The notes: generated from the sequence alone by a model not told the origin. A stretch of 64,000 nt of DNA from an uncultured Sphingomonadaceae bacterium (GCA_947499975.1 CANMQE010000003.1:186001-250000); one strand, 5' to 3'; shown: positions 36,853 through 46,852, counted from the first letter of the stretch. Numbers and translations: made by a program.

Positions 36853-37572
36853 ATGCAGAAACTCTTCCCCTCCGCCGATGCAGCCCTGGAAGGTGTGCTG
36901 CGAGATGACATGCTGATTGCCAGTGGCGGCTTTGGCCTGTGCGGCATACCCGAACGGCTGCTGAAGGCGATCCAGGACAGCGGAGTGAAGAACCTTACCT
37001 TCGCCAGCAACAACGCCGGGATCGACAATGAAGGCATCGGCATGCTCCTGAGATCGAAGCAGGTGAAGAAGATGATCTCCAGCTATGTCGGCGAGAACAA
37101 GGAGTTCGAGCGGCAGTTCCTTTCCGGCGAACTGGAGGTGGAATTCTGCCCGCAGGGCACGCTGGCGGAACGTATGCGCGCCGGCGGCGCGGGCATTCCC
37201 GGCTTCTACACCAAGACAGGCGTCGGCACGCAGGTGGCTGAGGGCAAGGAAGTGAAGCAGTTCGATACAGGGGACGGGCCGGAGGACTACATCCTCGAAC
37301 GCGGGATCTTTGCAGACCTGTCCATCGTGAAGGCTTGGAAGGCCGACGAGACGGGCAATCTGGTGTTCCGCAAGACGGCGCGCAATTTTAACCAGCCCGC
37401 CGCCACCTGCGGCAAGATCTGCGTCGTGGAAGTGGAAGAGGTGGTGCCTGCCGGCAGCCTCGATCCCGACAGCATTCACCTGCCCGGCGTATTCGTGCAG
37501 CGCATGGTGGTGGGCGCCCCGTATGACAAGAAGATCGAATTCGTGACGACGCGCAAGAAGGAGACGGCATGA
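36853..37572 (+). CDS. scoA: 3-oxoacid CoA-transferase subunit A
   Basis: 239 residues with the alpha-subunit opening [18 protein letters not shown], then [14 protein letters not shown] and the [17 protein letters not shown] loop. It moves CoA from succinyl-CoA to acetoacetate (ketone-body use). ATG 36853 follows AGGAAG; a longer frame from 36784 lacks a ribosome-binding site. Its stop overlaps the start of scoB. Confidence 0.95.
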   Translation: MQKLFPSADAALEGVLRDDMLIASGGFGLCGIPERLLKAIQDSGVKNLTFASNNAGIDNEGIGMLLRSKQVKKMISSYVGENKEFERQFLSGELEVEFCPQGTLAERMRAGGAGIPGFYTKTGVGTQVAEGKEVKQFDTGDGPEDYILERGIFADLSIVKAWKADETGNLVFRKTARNFNQPAATCGKICVVEVEEVVPAGSLDPDSIHLPGVFVQRMVVGAPYDKKIEFVTTRKKETA

Positions 37573-38222
37573 TGTCGGAACAAAGCAAGGGCTGGACCCG
37601 CGACGAGATGGCGGCGCGCGCCGCGAACGAGCTGGAGGACGGCTATTACGTCAACCTCGGCATCGGCATCCCCACGCTGGTGGCGAATCACATTCCCGAA
37701 GGCATGCAGGTAACGCTGCAGAGCGAGAACGGTATGCTGGGCATCGGCCCCTTCCCCTATGAAGGCGAGGAAGATGCCGACCTGATCAATGCGGGCAAGC
37801 AGACCATCAGCGAACTGCCGCATTCCGCCTATTTCGACAGCGCCACCAGCTTCTCCATGATTCGCGGCGGCCATATCGACCTTACCGTGCTGGGGGCAAT
37901 GGAAGTGGCCCAGAACGGCGACATCGCCAACTGGATGATTCCGGGCAAGATGGTGAAGGGCATGGGCGGCGCGATGGATCTGGTCGCGGGCGTGAAGAAG
38001 ATCATCGTGGTGATGGAGCACACGAGCAAGCACGGCGATCCCAAGTTCATTCCCGAATGTTCCCTGCCGCTGACGGGCACGAACGTGGTGGACATGATCA
38101 TCACCGATCTCGCCGTGTTCAAGCGTGACGACCACGACAGCCCGTTCAAGCTGATCGAGCTGGCACCCGGCGTCACGGCAGAGGAAGCGGCCGAAAAAAC
38201 CACGGCGCATTACGAAAGCTAG
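37569..38222 (+). CDS. scoB: 3-oxoacid CoA-transferase subunit B
   Basis: 217 residues. Beta-subunit signatures: [18 protein letters not shown] and the catalytic glutamate in [12 protein letters not shown], then [14 protein letters not shown] and [12 protein letters not shown]. Works as a heteromer with ScoA. Start ATGATG at 37569 overlaps the scoA stop, indicating translational coupling. Confidence 0.96.
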   Translation: MMSEQSKGWTRDEMAARAANELEDGYYVNLGIGIPTLVANHIPEGMQVTLQSENGMLGIGPFPYEGEEDADLINAGKQTISELPHSAYFDSATSFSMIRGGHIDLTVLGAMEVAQNGDIANWMIPGKMVKGMGGAMDLVAGVKKIIVVMEHTSKHGDPKFIPECSLPLTGTNVVDMIITDLAVFKRDDHDSPFKLIELAPGVTAEEAAEKTTAHYES

Positions 38223-38318
38223 GCAAAGGCTGGCGCTCGATCCGATCGCTCGTCGGCGATTTTGCCATCGTGACAGGCACGGCCTGGTGCTGCGGCCGCA
38301 ATCGAAGGAAAATCGCTG

Positions 38319-39002
38319 ATGGCTTACGAACTGATCACCGCCAACCGGAACTACTCCAGCTGGTCGCTGCGCCCGTGGCTGCTGATGAAGGTGCTCGGCA
38401 TTGCGTTCAACGACCGGGTCGAGCGGTTTACCGGCGCCGATAACTGGGACGAGTTTCGCAGGTTTTCCCCCACCGGACAGGTGCCCGTCCTGCGTGACGG
38501 CGCGCGCACCGTGTGGGATTCGCTGGCCATCACGATGTACCTCGCCCAGCGCCACGACAGCGTGTGGCCGCTGGACGAGGATGCGAGCGCCTTTGCCATG
38601 AGCGCGGTTGCCGAAATGCACGGCAGCTTTTCCGCCCTTCGCAGCCAGTGCCCGATGAATGTGGGCGTGCGCGTGCGCAAGGGCGCGCTGGATCGCGCGC
38701 TGGCAAAGGACGTGTCGCGGCTGAAGGAAATGTTCGAGATGGGCCTGGATCGCTTTGGCGGGCCGTGGCTGGCGGGGCAGGATTTCTGCGCCATGGACGC
38801 CTTCTACGCGCCGGTTGCCTTTCGCATCCGAACCTACTCCCTCGACATTGGCCGCGCGCAGGAATGGGCGGACCTCATGCTGGCGCTTCCCGCGATGCGC
38901 GAATGGGAAGACGCCGCGCTGGCGGAAACCTGGCGAGAGGACAGCCACGAGGCGGAAATTGGTGCCGCCGGCGAAATCGTCGAAGACTTCAGGGCGAAGT
39001 AG
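38319..39002 (+). CDS. glutathione S-transferase family protein
   Basis: 227 residues: N-terminal thioredoxin-like domain (about 1-80) with NRNYSSWSLRPWLLM, cis-proline GQVPVL and substrate-binding DSLAI; C-terminal all-helical domain (about 90-215). The Ser pair in YSSWS is the likely glutathione-activating site, as in MaiA/zeta-like bacterial GSTs. Detoxification or isomerisation role; substrate not assignable. Lone gene downstream of scoAB. Confidence 0.88.
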   Translation: MAYELITANRNYSSWSLRPWLLMKVLGIAFNDRVERFTGADNWDEFRRFSPTGQVPVLRDGARTVWDSLAITMYLAQRHDSVWPLDEDASAFAMSAVAEMHGSFSALRSQCPMNVGVRVRKGALDRALAKDVSRLKEMFEMGLDRFGGPWLAGQDFCAMDAFYAPVAFRIRTYSLDIGRAQEWADLMLALPAMREWEDAALAETWREDSHEAEIGAAGEIVEDFRAK

Positions 39003-39066
39003 ATCACGCCAGCGGAATTGAACGGTCGTCACCTCGCGGGGCTTGACGAGACGCGCCGTGTCGTGC

Positions 39067-39086
39067 ATTTCTGAAATTACAGAAAT
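39067..39086. promoter_or_regulatory. palindromic operator, copy 1 (upstream of GbsR-like regulator)
   Basis: ATTTCTG-AAATTA-CAGAAAT, a perfect 7-bp inverted repeat with a 6-bp spacer, ending 21 bp before the GTG start of the regulator. An identical-arm copy is at 39707-39726. Probable binding site of the regulator itself (inference). Confidence 0.65.
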
Positions 39087-39107
39087 CGCGAAAGGCGGCA
39101 CCGAGTC

Positions 39108-39656
39108 GTGAAAGTCACCGAGATCCCCGAAGCCGAAGCCTTCATCCTCCACTGGGGGGAAATGGGCTCGCACTGGGGTGTGAACCGCTCGGTCAGCCAG
39201 GTGCACGCCCTGCTCTACCTGTCGGACAAGCCGCTGCATGCCGAGGAGATCTGCGACACCCTGGGCCTTGCCCGCAGCAATGTCTCCACCGCGCTGAAGG
39301 AGCTGCAAAGCTACGCCATCGTGCGCCGCCAGCACGTGATCGGCGACAGGCGCGACCATTTCGTGGCGGAAACCGACCTGTGGGAAATGCTGATGCGCAT
39401 CACGGTGGAGCGCAAGAAGCGCGAGATCGACCCCACCCTTGCCACGTTGGCGGAACTCTCCGCCAGGCTGGAGAACCGCAAGGACGTGCCGCCGCATATC
39501 GCGGAGCGAATCGGGCGCATGCACACCTTCATGGGCACGCTGACCGGCTGGTTCGAAGATGTGCGGAAATTGCCCAAGGGCACGCTTGTCACCCTGATGA
39601 ACCTGGGCGGCAAGATCGCCCGCTTCATTCCCCCCCGCAAGCAGGGCGACAGCTAA
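39108..39656 (+). CDS. GbsR/MarR-family transcriptional regulator
   Basis: 182 residues with a winged helix (about 25-95: SQVHALLYLSDKPLHAEEI, LGLARSNVSTALKEL recognition helix, YAIVRRQHVIGDRRDHFVAE wing), then a helical C-terminal part for dimerisation. GbsR-like proteins are usually repressors. GTG start. A palindrome lies directly upstream and a second copy inside the next gene, consistent with auto- and operon regulation. It leads a three-gene run with two membrane proteins. Confidence 0.85.
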   Translation: MKVTEIPEAEAFILHWGEMGSHWGVNRSVSQVHALLYLSDKPLHAEEICDTLGLARSNVSTALKELQSYAIVRRQHVIGDRRDHFVAETDLWEMLMRITVERKKREIDPTLATLAELSARLENRKDVPPHIAERIGRMHTFMGTLTGWFEDVRKLPKGTLVTLMNLGGKIARFIPPRKQGDS

Positions 39657-39682
39657 CTCCCGACACGAAAGGATCATTTGCC

Positions 39683-40222
39683 ATGACTGCCGATCCACGC
39701 GACACAATTTCTGATTTTACAGAAATGACTGACAGAGAGCTGTCGGCGATATTCGGATCGTTCTTCCGCGCCATCGGCTGGGGTGCGGTTGCAGGTGGCG
39801 GCTTCTTCATGGTGTTTACCGTTCCATTCGGCCTCACCTTGCTGATCGCAGACGGTGAGCCCAGGGGCCTGATCGTGGCGCTGCTGCCATTGGGCATAGC
39901 GTTCGCAGGCACACTGATCGGCATGATCGGCATCGGACTTCCACTTACCATGCTGCTCCGTTACTTGGGGCGCGAGCTTCTGCGCATTTATTCGATAACG
40001 GGAATCGTCGGCGGCTTGCTGCTTCCCCTGCTTATTATCGCGAGTCTCGAAGGAGCGTTCAGCAGCAGCGGCGTTTCCCTTGGCATTTTCCTTGGCCCGT
40101 TCGGCGCGATGGCTGGCGGCGTATGTGGACACATCTGGGGCAGCTATCGCGAAGACATCGCTCGCGCTGCCGAAGGGCCGGAAAACACCCCGACCAATCC
40201 ATACCACGACATGATTTACTAA
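39683..40222 (+). CDS. membrane protein of unknown function
   Basis: 179 residues with four predicted TM segments (about 30-55, 62-88, 105-122, 128-150) and a soluble Asp/Glu-rich start. ATG 39683 has AAAGGA 10 bp upstream. Codons 9-15 lie over a second copy of the ATTTCTG-N6-CAGAAAT palindrome. An alternative ATG at 39725 sits right at the end of that palindrome. No family recognised. Likely regulated by the preceding GbsR-like protein. Confidence 0.65.
   Translation: MTADPRDTISDFTEMTDRELSAIFGSFFRAIGWGAVAGGGFFMVFTVPFGLTLLIADGEPRGLIVALLPLGIAFAGTLIGMIGIGLPLTMLLRYLGRELLRIYSITGIVGGLLLPLLIIASLEGAFSSSGVSLGIFLGPFGAMAGGVCGHIWGSYREDIARAAEGPENTPTNPYHDMIY
39707..39726. promoter_or_regulatory. palindromic operator, copy 2 (inside the start of the membrane-protein gene)
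   Basis: ATTTCTG-ATTTTA-CAGAAAT; both 7-bp arms are identical to copy 1 at 39067-39086, and the spacer is also 6 bp. It overlaps codons near the start of the gene at 39683. Confidence 0.6.
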
Positions 40223-40236
40223 GCAGGAGAAGTACG

Positions 40237-40611
40237 ATGACCGAACTGAGCTATTTCGCTTATCTCTTCATCGCCATTGCCCTCACCGGCTGGGTGGCGC
40301 GCACGCTGAGCGTGAACGGGGAGGTGTTCCTGGTCGATTGCTTCGGCCATGACGAGGTGCTGGCGCGCAGCACCAATCACCTGCTGGTGGTGGGGTTCTA
40401 CCTCGTCAACATCGGCTTCATCCTGCTGACCATCAGCTGGGGCGCAGAGCCGACCACGCTGGCCGAGGCCATCCGCTTCGTCGCCACCAAGGTGGGCCTT
40501 GCCGTGCTGGTGCTGGGCTGCTGGCACTTCTTCAACATGCAGATGATCGCCCGATATGGCCGCCAGGTGGGCCGCTGGGTGCGGGAGAACCACGGGGCGA
40601 AACCCGCCTGA
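40237..40611 (+). CDS. small membrane protein of unknown function
   Basis: 124 residues, three TM helices (about 3-20, 47-66, 78-98) and a basic C-terminal tail (RYGRQVGRWVREN) likely on the cytoplasmic side. GCAGGAGAAG before ATG 40237. Fourteen bases after the previous stop, so the third gene of the GbsR-like operon. No family recognised. A terminator follows. Confidence 0.68.
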   Translation: MTELSYFAYLFIAIALTGWVARTLSVNGEVFLVDCFGHDEVLARSTNHLLVVGFYLVNIGFILLTISWGAEPTTLAEAIRFVATKVGLAVLVLGCWHFFNMQMIARYGRQVGRWVRENHGAKPA

Positions 40612-40642
40612 TCGCAGCGCCCGACGCACTTAAGGCGCGAAG

Positions 40643-40671
40643 TGGCGGCTCCATTGCGGGGCCGCCATTTT
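40643..40671 (+). terminator. terminator of the GbsR-like operon
   Basis: Stem TGGCGGC (40643-40649) with GCCGCCA (40661-40667), then TTTTCG. Confidence 0.6.
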
Positions 40672-40698
40672 CGTATATGCCGTTCACCGGGAGACATT

Positions 40699-41982
40699 AT
40701 GATAACGCGCACGAAATCGCCTTGGCTGGCGCTGGCGGTGATCGCATCGATTGCCACCGTTGGCTTTATCGATCGCATCGTGGTGAATGTGCTGGTGGAG
40801 CCGGTGAAGGCCGAGTTCGGCCTTTCCGACGCACAGGTTTCCCTGATGGCATGGGCCTTTGCCCTCCTCAACATCGGTGCAGGGCTGGTGGTGGCGCGCA
40901 TTGCAGAGCGTGTGCGGCGCCTCACGCTGATTTCCTTCGGCACCATCTTCTGGTCCATCGCTACCGCTGCCTGCGGGTGGGCGGGAAGCTGGGTGCAATT
41001 GCTGGTGGCGCGCATGGGCGTGGGGCTGGGAGAGGCCATCGGCCTGCCGGGCAACCAATCGGTGGTGGCGGATTACTTCCCCGCCAACAAGCGGGGGCTG
41101 GCCATATCCTGCCTGCTGCTTTCCCCGCCGCTGGGGGCGTTCATCGGGTTTGTCGGCGGCGGCTGGATCGCGCAGGAATTCGGCTGGCGGATGACCTTCC
41201 TGATCGCCGCGATACCGGGGCTGGTGATGGGCTTTGTCGCGTGGTTCTTCATTGCAGAGCCACGGCGCGGGCAGCACGATCCGGGTGCCAGCGAGGACGT
41301 GCCACCCATCTCCGCCGTGCTGGCGCGCCTGTTCCGCCTGCCCAGCGCGCGCAATCTGGTGATCGGATCGGCACTGGCGGCGATGCTGGGCTTCGGCCTC
41401 AACTTCTTCTTCGCATCGCTGATGGTGCGCGAATTTGGCGTGGGGCTGGCAGAGGCAGGACTGTACGCAGGACTGATCGCCAGCCTGCCCGCTGCGCTTT
41501 CCGTGGTGGGCAGCGGCTGGCTGGGAGACAGGCTGGGTGCGGGCAATCCAAGGGCCTACGCGCTGATCCCCGCCGTCTCCCTGCTGCTCGGCGCGCCGCT
41601 TTATGCCTTTGCGATCACCCGCACGGATTTGCCGCTGCTGCTGGGCCTCGTCAGCATCGCGACCTTTCTGAACTTCGGCTATCTCGGCATCACCTACGCC
41701 ACCTTGCAGAACCTGATGCACCCGCGAATGCGCGCCACGGCGGCGGCGATCCTCAACGGTGTCTACGGCGTGGCGGGAGGCCTTGGCCCATCGCTGCTGG
41801 GCCTGCTGAGCGACACGCTATCGCCCGAATACGGCGCGGCGCGCGGGCTGGCGATTGCCATGGCGGTGAGCGGGCTTGGCTATCTCTGGGCTGCGGCGCA
41901 CTACTTCATCGCGGCACGCCGCCTGCCCGCTGATATGGACAGCGTCAGGGCACCGCCACCCGCCGCAGCGCCCGGGGCCTGA
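40699..41982 (+). CDS. MFS transporter
   Basis: 427 residues, 12 TM. The first helix carries TVGFIDRIVVNVLVEPVKAEFGLSD and the 2-3 loop is degenerate (ARIAERVRRLTLI). VVADYFPANKRGLAIS resembles the spinster/anion-cation symporter group. GGGAGA precedes ATG 40699. Its 3' end overlaps the convergent DUF418 gene by 38 bp. Substrate unknown. Confidence 0.87.
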   Translation: MITRTKSPWLALAVIASIATVGFIDRIVVNVLVEPVKAEFGLSDAQVSLMAWAFALLNIGAGLVVARIAERVRRLTLISFGTIFWSIATAACGWAGSWVQLLVARMGVGLGEAIGLPGNQSVVADYFPANKRGLAISCLLLSPPLGAFIGFVGGGWIAQEFGWRMTFLIAAIPGLVMGFVAWFFIAEPRRGQHDPGASEDVPPISAVLARLFRLPSARNLVIGSALAAMLGFGLNFFFASLMVREFGVGLAEAGLYAGLIASLPAALSVVGSGWLGDRLGAGNPRAYALIPAVSLLLGAPLYAFAITRTDLPLLLGLVSIATFLNFGYLGITYATLQNLMHPRMRATAAAILNGVYGVAGGLGPSLLGLLSDTLSPEYGAARGLAIAMAVSGLGYLWAAAHYFIAARRLPADMDSVRAPPPAAAPGA

Positions 41983-43207
41983 AATCGGCGAGACTGCGCC
42001 ACATCCATTCTGCCGGTCCCATGCGAAAATGTCGCAGCCACAGCGCGGACCACGCCAGCATGGCAGCGACGGGCACCAGCGCCAGCAGCAGCGCCTGCCC
42101 GCGTGACACCTCGGCAAACAGGCCAAGGCCCCAGCCTGCGAACATCGCGGCAAAGATCACACTGGTGGCGAGGTAATTCGTAAGCGCCATGCGCCCTGCT
42201 GCCGCCAGCCGCCGCGTAATTCGCCCGTCCTTCCACGCGCCGCCCAGCAGGGCCATGCCCAGCGCGGCGTATCCTGCGCCCAGTAAAAGGTCGAAGGGCG
42301 CGCTCCACACCAGCGCATTGGCAGGGGTGACGATGGGATCGAAACCGCTTTTTATCGTCCACGCCGCCAATGCGACCAGTATGGGTAGCGACAGGCCCGC
42401 ACACAGGAGGCCCAGGCGAAGGGCGCGCCGCGTCTGCCACTCGCCCGCCAGAAGTCCGCTGCGCCACAGGGCCATGCCCAGCAACATCGCGGCGAGCGCC
42501 GACGGCAATGATGCCGCGACGAAGCGCAATTGCTGCTCCAACTGCGACACGCGCATCGCCGCCCTTTCCCACAGGCCCACGTCGTTACGATCAATGGCGG
42601 CGGCAATCGCATCGGGATTGAACCCGTAGGCCGCTTCTGCCACCTGCCACGGCGCCGGGTCCACCAGCGCGCCGCCTGCCCGTTGGTGCCAGTATGCCAG
42701 CCAGTCCCAGGCATACCAGCCGGAGACCGCCAGTTGGCCGATCACCAGCGCGCCTGACGCCAGCAGAAGCGTTCGCACCCGCCAGCGCACGGCCAGCGGC
42801 AGCAGCAATCCTGCAACGGCATAGCTTCGCAGCACGTCGTTATTGGCGAGGAATACGGCATGCGCGGCGGCGATCGCCAGCAGCGCCCCCATGCGGGCGT
42901 AGTGATCGCGCACGGGATGGTCGCTATCCTTGTCCAGCAGGATGGCGACGCCCGCGCCGAACATCATGGCGAACAGGGCGCGGAACTTATCTTCCACCAG
43001 CACGAAGCTGATAGCCCACAGGATCGTTTCGCCCAGATCATGCCCGCCATAGGCGCGCGGATTGATATAGGCGGCCGCAGGCATGGAGAAGGCAATGACG
43101 TTCATCGGTACGATGCCGATGATCGCCACGCCGCGTAAGCCATCCAGCGCGGCGATCCGGCCTCTTGCGGATGGCGCGGCGGAGAGGGCGGTGCCGTGAT
43201 GGCTCAC
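41945..43207 (-). CDS. DUF418 membrane protein
   Basis: 420 residues with about eight to ten TM segments. The N-terminal RIAALDGLRGVAIIGI and the C-terminal GRMALTNYLATS segment are typical of DUF418 (acyltransferase-3-like membrane proteins, YeiB type). Function not established; it may act on an envelope molecule. Its last 38 bp overlap the convergent MFS gene. Ends the minus-strand run lnt-metK-DUF418 (24 bp after metK). Confidence 0.85.
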   Translation of the reverse strand: MSHHGTALSAAPSARGRIAALDGLRGVAIIGIVPMNVIAFSMPAAAYINPRAYGGHDLGETILWAISFVLVEDKFRALFAMMFGAGVAILLDKDSDHPVRDHYARMGALLAIAAAHAVFLANNDVLRSYAVAGLLLPLAVRWRVRTLLLASGALVIGQLAVSGWYAWDWLAYWHQRAGGALVDPAPWQVAEAAYGFNPDAIAAAIDRNDVGLWERAAMRVSQLEQQLRFVAASLPSALAAMLLGMALWRSGLLAGEWQTRRALRLGLLCAGLSLPILVALAAWTIKSGFDPIVTPANALVWSAPFDLLLGAGYAALGMALLGGAWKDGRITRRLAAAGRMALTNYLATSVIFAAMFAGWGLGLFAEVSRGQALLLALVPVAAMLAWSALWLRHFRMGPAEWMWRSLADFRPRALRRVAVP

Positions 43208-43231
43208 CTGCGCCGCTCCGCCCCCGGCAGC

Positions 43232-44452
43232 TCAGGCCAGCGCTTCCTTCAGATCGGCGGCCAGATCGGTCCGCTCCCACGGGAAGAGATCGCCCTCTGC
43301 CTTACGGCCGAAGTGACCATAGGCGGCGCTAATCTGGTAGATCGGCTTGTTGAGGCCAAGGTAGGTGCGGATGCCGCGCGGGGTCAGGCCGCCAAGCTTC
43401 TCGATCCCGCGAATGGCATCCTCGATCTTGTCGTCGGCAACGGTGCCCGTGCCATGGGTATCGACATAAAGCGACAACGGCTCCGACACGCCGATGGCAT
43501 AGGCGATCTGGATCGTGCAACGCGTGGCGAGGCCGGCGGCAACCACGTTCTTCGCTAGGTGGCGGGTGATGTATGCAGCAGAACGGTCCACCTTGGTCGG
43601 GTCCTTGCCGCTGAATGCGCCGCCGCCATGCGGAGCGGCGCCGCCATACGTATCGACGATGATCTTGCGCCCGGTAAGGCCGGCATCGCCATCGGGGCCG
43701 CCGATCACGAACTTGCCGGTGGGGTTGATGTGCCAGACGGTGGCGTCCGACAGGAAGCCGTCCGGCAGGATCTTGCCAACCACGCCCTTCACATATTCGT
43801 GCAGCTCGGCTTCCTTGTCGCCCGTGTCATACCCCTCGGCATGCTGGGTGGAGACGACCACCGCCGTGCAGGCGACGGGCTTGCCGTCTTCGTAGCGCAG
43901 CGTGACCTGGCTCTTGCTGTCGGGTTCCAGGAAGGGAGCCGTGCCGTTCTTGCGATCGACGGCCATCTGCTCGAGGATCTTGTGGCTGTAATCGATAGGG
44001 GCCGGCATCAGGTCCGGCGTCTCGTTACAGGCGAAGCCGAACATGATGCCCTGGTCGCCCGCGCCTTCATCCTTGTTGGAGCCTTCGGTGCCCGCATCCA
44101 CGCCCTGCGCGATGTCCGCGCTTTGCGGGTGCAGGTGGTTGACGAAGGTCAGATCGCCCCAGTGGAAGCCCGCCTGTTCGTAACCGATGGCCTTCACCGT
44201 ATCGCGCACGGCTTTCTCGATCTCGGCCTTGGCCCCGATCACCCAATCGCCATCGGTGTCGATCATGCCCTTCCCGCGCACTTCGCCCGCCAGCACCACG
44301 TTGTTGGTGGTGGTAAGGGTTTCGCAGGCCACGCGTGCTTCGGGATCCTTCGACAGGAACAGATCGACCACGGCATCGGAAATCTGGTCGGAAACCTTGT
44401 CCGGATGGCCTTCGGAAACGCTTTCGGACGTGAACAGGTAGGATTGGCGCAT
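43232..44452 (-). CDS. metK: S-adenosylmethionine synthetase
   Basis: 406 residues, slightly longer than the roughly 384-residue E. coli enzyme, as is usual in Sphingomonadales. Signatures: [28 protein letters not shown] and [19 protein letters not shown]. Makes SAM from methionine and ATP. It starts 48 bp after lnt, so the two are probably co-transcribed. I see no recognisable SAM-riboswitch in that short gap. Confidence 0.98.
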   Translation of the reverse strand: MRQSYLFTSESVSEGHPDKVSDQISDAVVDLFLSKDPEARVACETLTTTNNVVLAGEVRGKGMIDTDGDWVIGAKAEIEKAVRDTVKAIGYEQAGFHWGDLTFVNHLHPQSADIAQGVDAGTEGSNKDEGAGDQGIMFGFACNETPDLMPAPIDYSHKILEQMAVDRKNGTAPFLEPDSKSQVTLRYEDGKPVACTAVVVSTQHAEGYDTGDKEAELHEYVKGVVGKILPDGFLSDATVWHINPTGKFVIGGPDGDAGLTGRKIIVDTYGGAAPHGGGAFSGKDPTKVDRSAAYITRHLAKNVVAAGLATRCTIQIAYAIGVSEPLSLYVDTHGTGTVADDKIEDAIRGIEKLGGLTPRGIRTYLGLNKPIYQISAAYGHFGRKAEGDLFPWERTDLAADLKEALA

Positions 44453-44500
44453 GTTAGAGATTGCCTTCTCGTATGTATTTCGACGGGTTGAGGCGCGGCT

Positions 44501-46093
44501 CTAACTTGCCCGCCGACGCAAGGCAACAAAACCGGCAACAAGGAAAAGGATAGACCAGCCAAGCGATAATGCGTTCCCCGCCATGGCGAACAGCGTGGGC
44601 GCTGTGGCGGGCGGAACGCGGGCGTCGATACGATCGCGAACGTGGCTGCCAAGGTGCTGGCGCACCACGCCGCGCGCGTCGATCACCGCGCTGATGCCGG
44701 TGGTGGTGGCGCGCAGGACCGGAAGGCCTTCCTCGATCGCGCGCATCCGCGCCTGCGCCAGGTGCTGCGGCGGACCGAACGCGCCGAACCAGCCATCGTT
44801 GGACGGGTTGAAGATGTAATCGGGGCGATTGCCCCTTTCCGTCACCTGCCCGGCGAACACGATCTCGTAACAGATCTGCACGCCTGCCTTGCCGTATTCG
44901 CCAAGATCCAGCGTGCCGGGGCCGGGGCCGGGCCAGAAATCGATGGTGCCTGCCACCAGCCGTGAAAGGCCAAGCGGCTCCAGCAATTCGCGCATCGGAA
45001 GGTATTCGCCATAGGGCACCAGGTGCGCCTTCGAATATCCAGCCAACAATTCGCCATCCGCGCCAACGGCGGTAACGGCGTTGCGCGCACCCACGGCGCG
45101 CATCTCGCCTGCCTCGTCCGGCGCGAGTTCGAGATCGACCGCGCCTGTCAGCAGCATGCTGTTCTCGCCAACGCTCGCACCCAGGCGGCGGCGGGCATAG
45201 GCAGGACTGCCAAGCGCCGTGGTGCGATCGTAATAGTGCTGCGGATACCCATCCCGCAGGTAATCGGCCATGCCGCTTTCGGGCCACAGCACGATGCGCG
45301 GGCCATCACCGTCACCGTTGCGCGGAGAAAGCTGCGCCAGGCGGTTGAAATTCGCCTCGTAATATTGCGGATCGGAAAGCATGTTCTGCCGGATATCGGG
45401 CTGCACGATGGTGACCTGAAGATCCCCCTCGCGCCCCTCGCCCGCAGGCCAGTACATGCCTGCCAGCAGCAGCGCGGCAACTCCGCCGCCCGCCGCCCAT
45501 GCGCGCTCCCGCACCAGCAGCACCAGCGCGCAGCCCAGCATCACGGCCACGCCGGACAGGGCATAGGTGCCCATGACGGGCGCAATCGTGGCAAGGCCGG
45601 GCCGGTCCATCGGGCCGAGCAGCACCATGCCAAACGGGTTCCAGGCGTAGCCTGTGAAGACCCAGCTGCGCAGCCATTCGGTGATGATCCACGCACCGGC
45701 GAACACGAGGGCAAAAGCCCAACGCGCGCGGTCTTTCACCGCGATGCGGGCCAGCAGCGCGGCCAGCGCCGGATATACGGCCAGGTACAGCGCCAGCAGG
45801 GGCACTGCCACCCAGCCCAGTATCGCCGGCATTTCCGCCTGGTAGGTGAAGGCCGTGGCGATCCAGTTGTTACCGAGGGTAAAATGCGCCACGCCGAACA
45901 GCCAGCCCAGGAACAGCGCCTGTTTCCAGCTGGCGGCATTTGCGGCCAGAAGCGCGAAGGCACCGATGGCCAGCAGCGCCACGGGCCACAGGCCAAGCGG
46001 CTGGAACCCGGTGGCAGAGAGGACGCCAAGCGCCAGCGAGGCAAGGCGCGGATGTGCGCCTATCCTGTCAAAAAGAGAAAGCCCGCTGGCCAT
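44501..46093 (-). CDS. lnt: apolipoprotein N-acyltransferase
   Basis: 530 residues. An N-terminal membrane domain of about six TM helices (1-210) is followed by a periplasmic nitrilase domain with catalytic Glu in LWPESGMADYL, Lys in YSKAHLVPYGEY and Cys in GVQICYEIVFAG, plus a C-terminal TM helix. Adds the third acyl chain to lipoproteins, which suits the several lipoproteins encoded in this window. Confidence 0.95.
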   Translation of the reverse strand: MASGLSLFDRIGAHPRLASLALGVLSATGFQPLGLWPVALLAIGAFALLAANAASWKQALFLGWLFGVAHFTLGNNWIATAFTYQAEMPAILGWVAVPLLALYLAVYPALAALLARIAVKDRARWAFALVFAGAWIITEWLRSWVFTGYAWNPFGMVLLGPMDRPGLATIAPVMGTYALSGVAVMLGCALVLLVRERAWAAGGGVAALLLAGMYWPAGEGREGDLQVTIVQPDIRQNMLSDPQYYEANFNRLAQLSPRNGDGDGPRIVLWPESGMADYLRDGYPQHYYDRTTALGSPAYARRRLGASVGENSMLLTGAVDLELAPDEAGEMRAVGARNAVTAVGADGELLAGYSKAHLVPYGEYLPMRELLEPLGLSRLVAGTIDFWPGPGPGTLDLGEYGKAGVQICYEIVFAGQVTERGNRPDYIFNPSNDGWFGAFGPPQHLAQARMRAIEEGLPVLRATTTGISAVIDARGVVRQHLGSHVRDRIDARVPPATAPTLFAMAGNALSLGWSILFLVAGFVALRRRAS

Positions 46094-46135
46094 TGCTGCC
46101 GTGTCCTGCGCAAGAGCGTGCCGCTGCGGACGCGC

Positions 46136-46852
46136 TTACGAATTCACCGCTTCGAGAGCCTCGCCGCTGTCATCGTCGTCCGACGGCTTGCGACGCGGGG
46201 CAGCACGCTTGCGCTTGGGCTTTACGTCCTCGTCATCCGATGCGCGCGCGATGGCGGGCGGCAGCATGCTGGGATCGAGAGTGCCGTCATCGTCCACCTG
46301 CTCCTCGGCATCCTTGCGCTTGCGCGCGGCGGGCTTGCGAGCCTTCTTCGGCTTTTCGGACTTCGTGAACGGGTTCTCGTCGTCCTGCTGATCGCCCTGC
46401 GTGCCTTCAACGCCTTCTTCCGGCTCTCCGGAAGAGTCACGACGGTCACGGCCATTGCCGCGGCGGCCCTTGCCCCGATCCTGATTGCGATCTTGGTTCC
46501 GGTCCTGATTGCGATCCTGGCGATCATCGTCGTCATTATCGTCATCGTCGTCGGAATTGTCAGACCCGCGCTCGGCGTTGCGCTTGGCCTGCTGCTCGTC
46601 CTTCTGCGCCTTGTTATCGGCGAGGACGCGGAAATAGTGATCCGCGAACTGCAGGTAATACTCGGTCTGCACACGGTCGTCGTTCAAGGAGGCTTCGTGA
46701 GCCAGCTTCTTGTACTTTTCCAGCATCTGCGGCGCATTCCCGCGCGAGCGGGAATCGATCCGGTTGCTCGACAGGTTGTTACCGCCGCCGCCGCCACCAC
46801 GATTGTTATTACCGCGACCGCGGCGACGATTGTTGTTTCGATTGTTATTCAA
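46136..46852 (-). CDS. DUF4167 protein
   Basis: 238 residues. A basic Asn/Arg/Gly-rich start (about 1-35), the conserved DUF4167 core (VEKYxxLAxEA-like QMLEKYKKLAHEASLNDDRV and YYLQFADHYFRVL, about 42-80), then a long low-complexity tail: poly-Asp, a DRNQ repeat (DRNQDRNQDRNQDRG), and Lys/Arg-rich blocks. Almost universal in alphaproteobacteria; function unknown, and the RGG/Asn-rich head suggests nucleic-acid binding. Confidence 0.88.
   Translation of the reverse strand: MNNNRNNNRRRGRGNNNRGGGGGGNNLSSNRIDSRSRGNAPQMLEKYKKLAHEASLNDDRVQTEYYLQFADHYFRVLADNKAQKDEQQAKRNAERGSDNSDDDDDNDDDDRQDRNQDRNQDRNQDRGKGRRGNGRDRRDSSGEPEEGVEGTQGDQQDDENPFTKSEKPKKARKPAARKRKDAEEQVDDDGTLDPSMLPPAIARASDDEDVKPKRKRAAPRRKPSDDDDSGEALEAVNS

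Noticed and set aside
37476..39707. 743-codon minus-strand frame
   Set aside because: Antisense across scoB, the GST gene and the regulator gene, all of which have strong family motifs.
44453..44500. SAM riboswitch before metK
   Set aside because: Only 48 bp separate lnt and metK and I could not match any known SAM riboswitch core; an Rfam covariance search would settle it.
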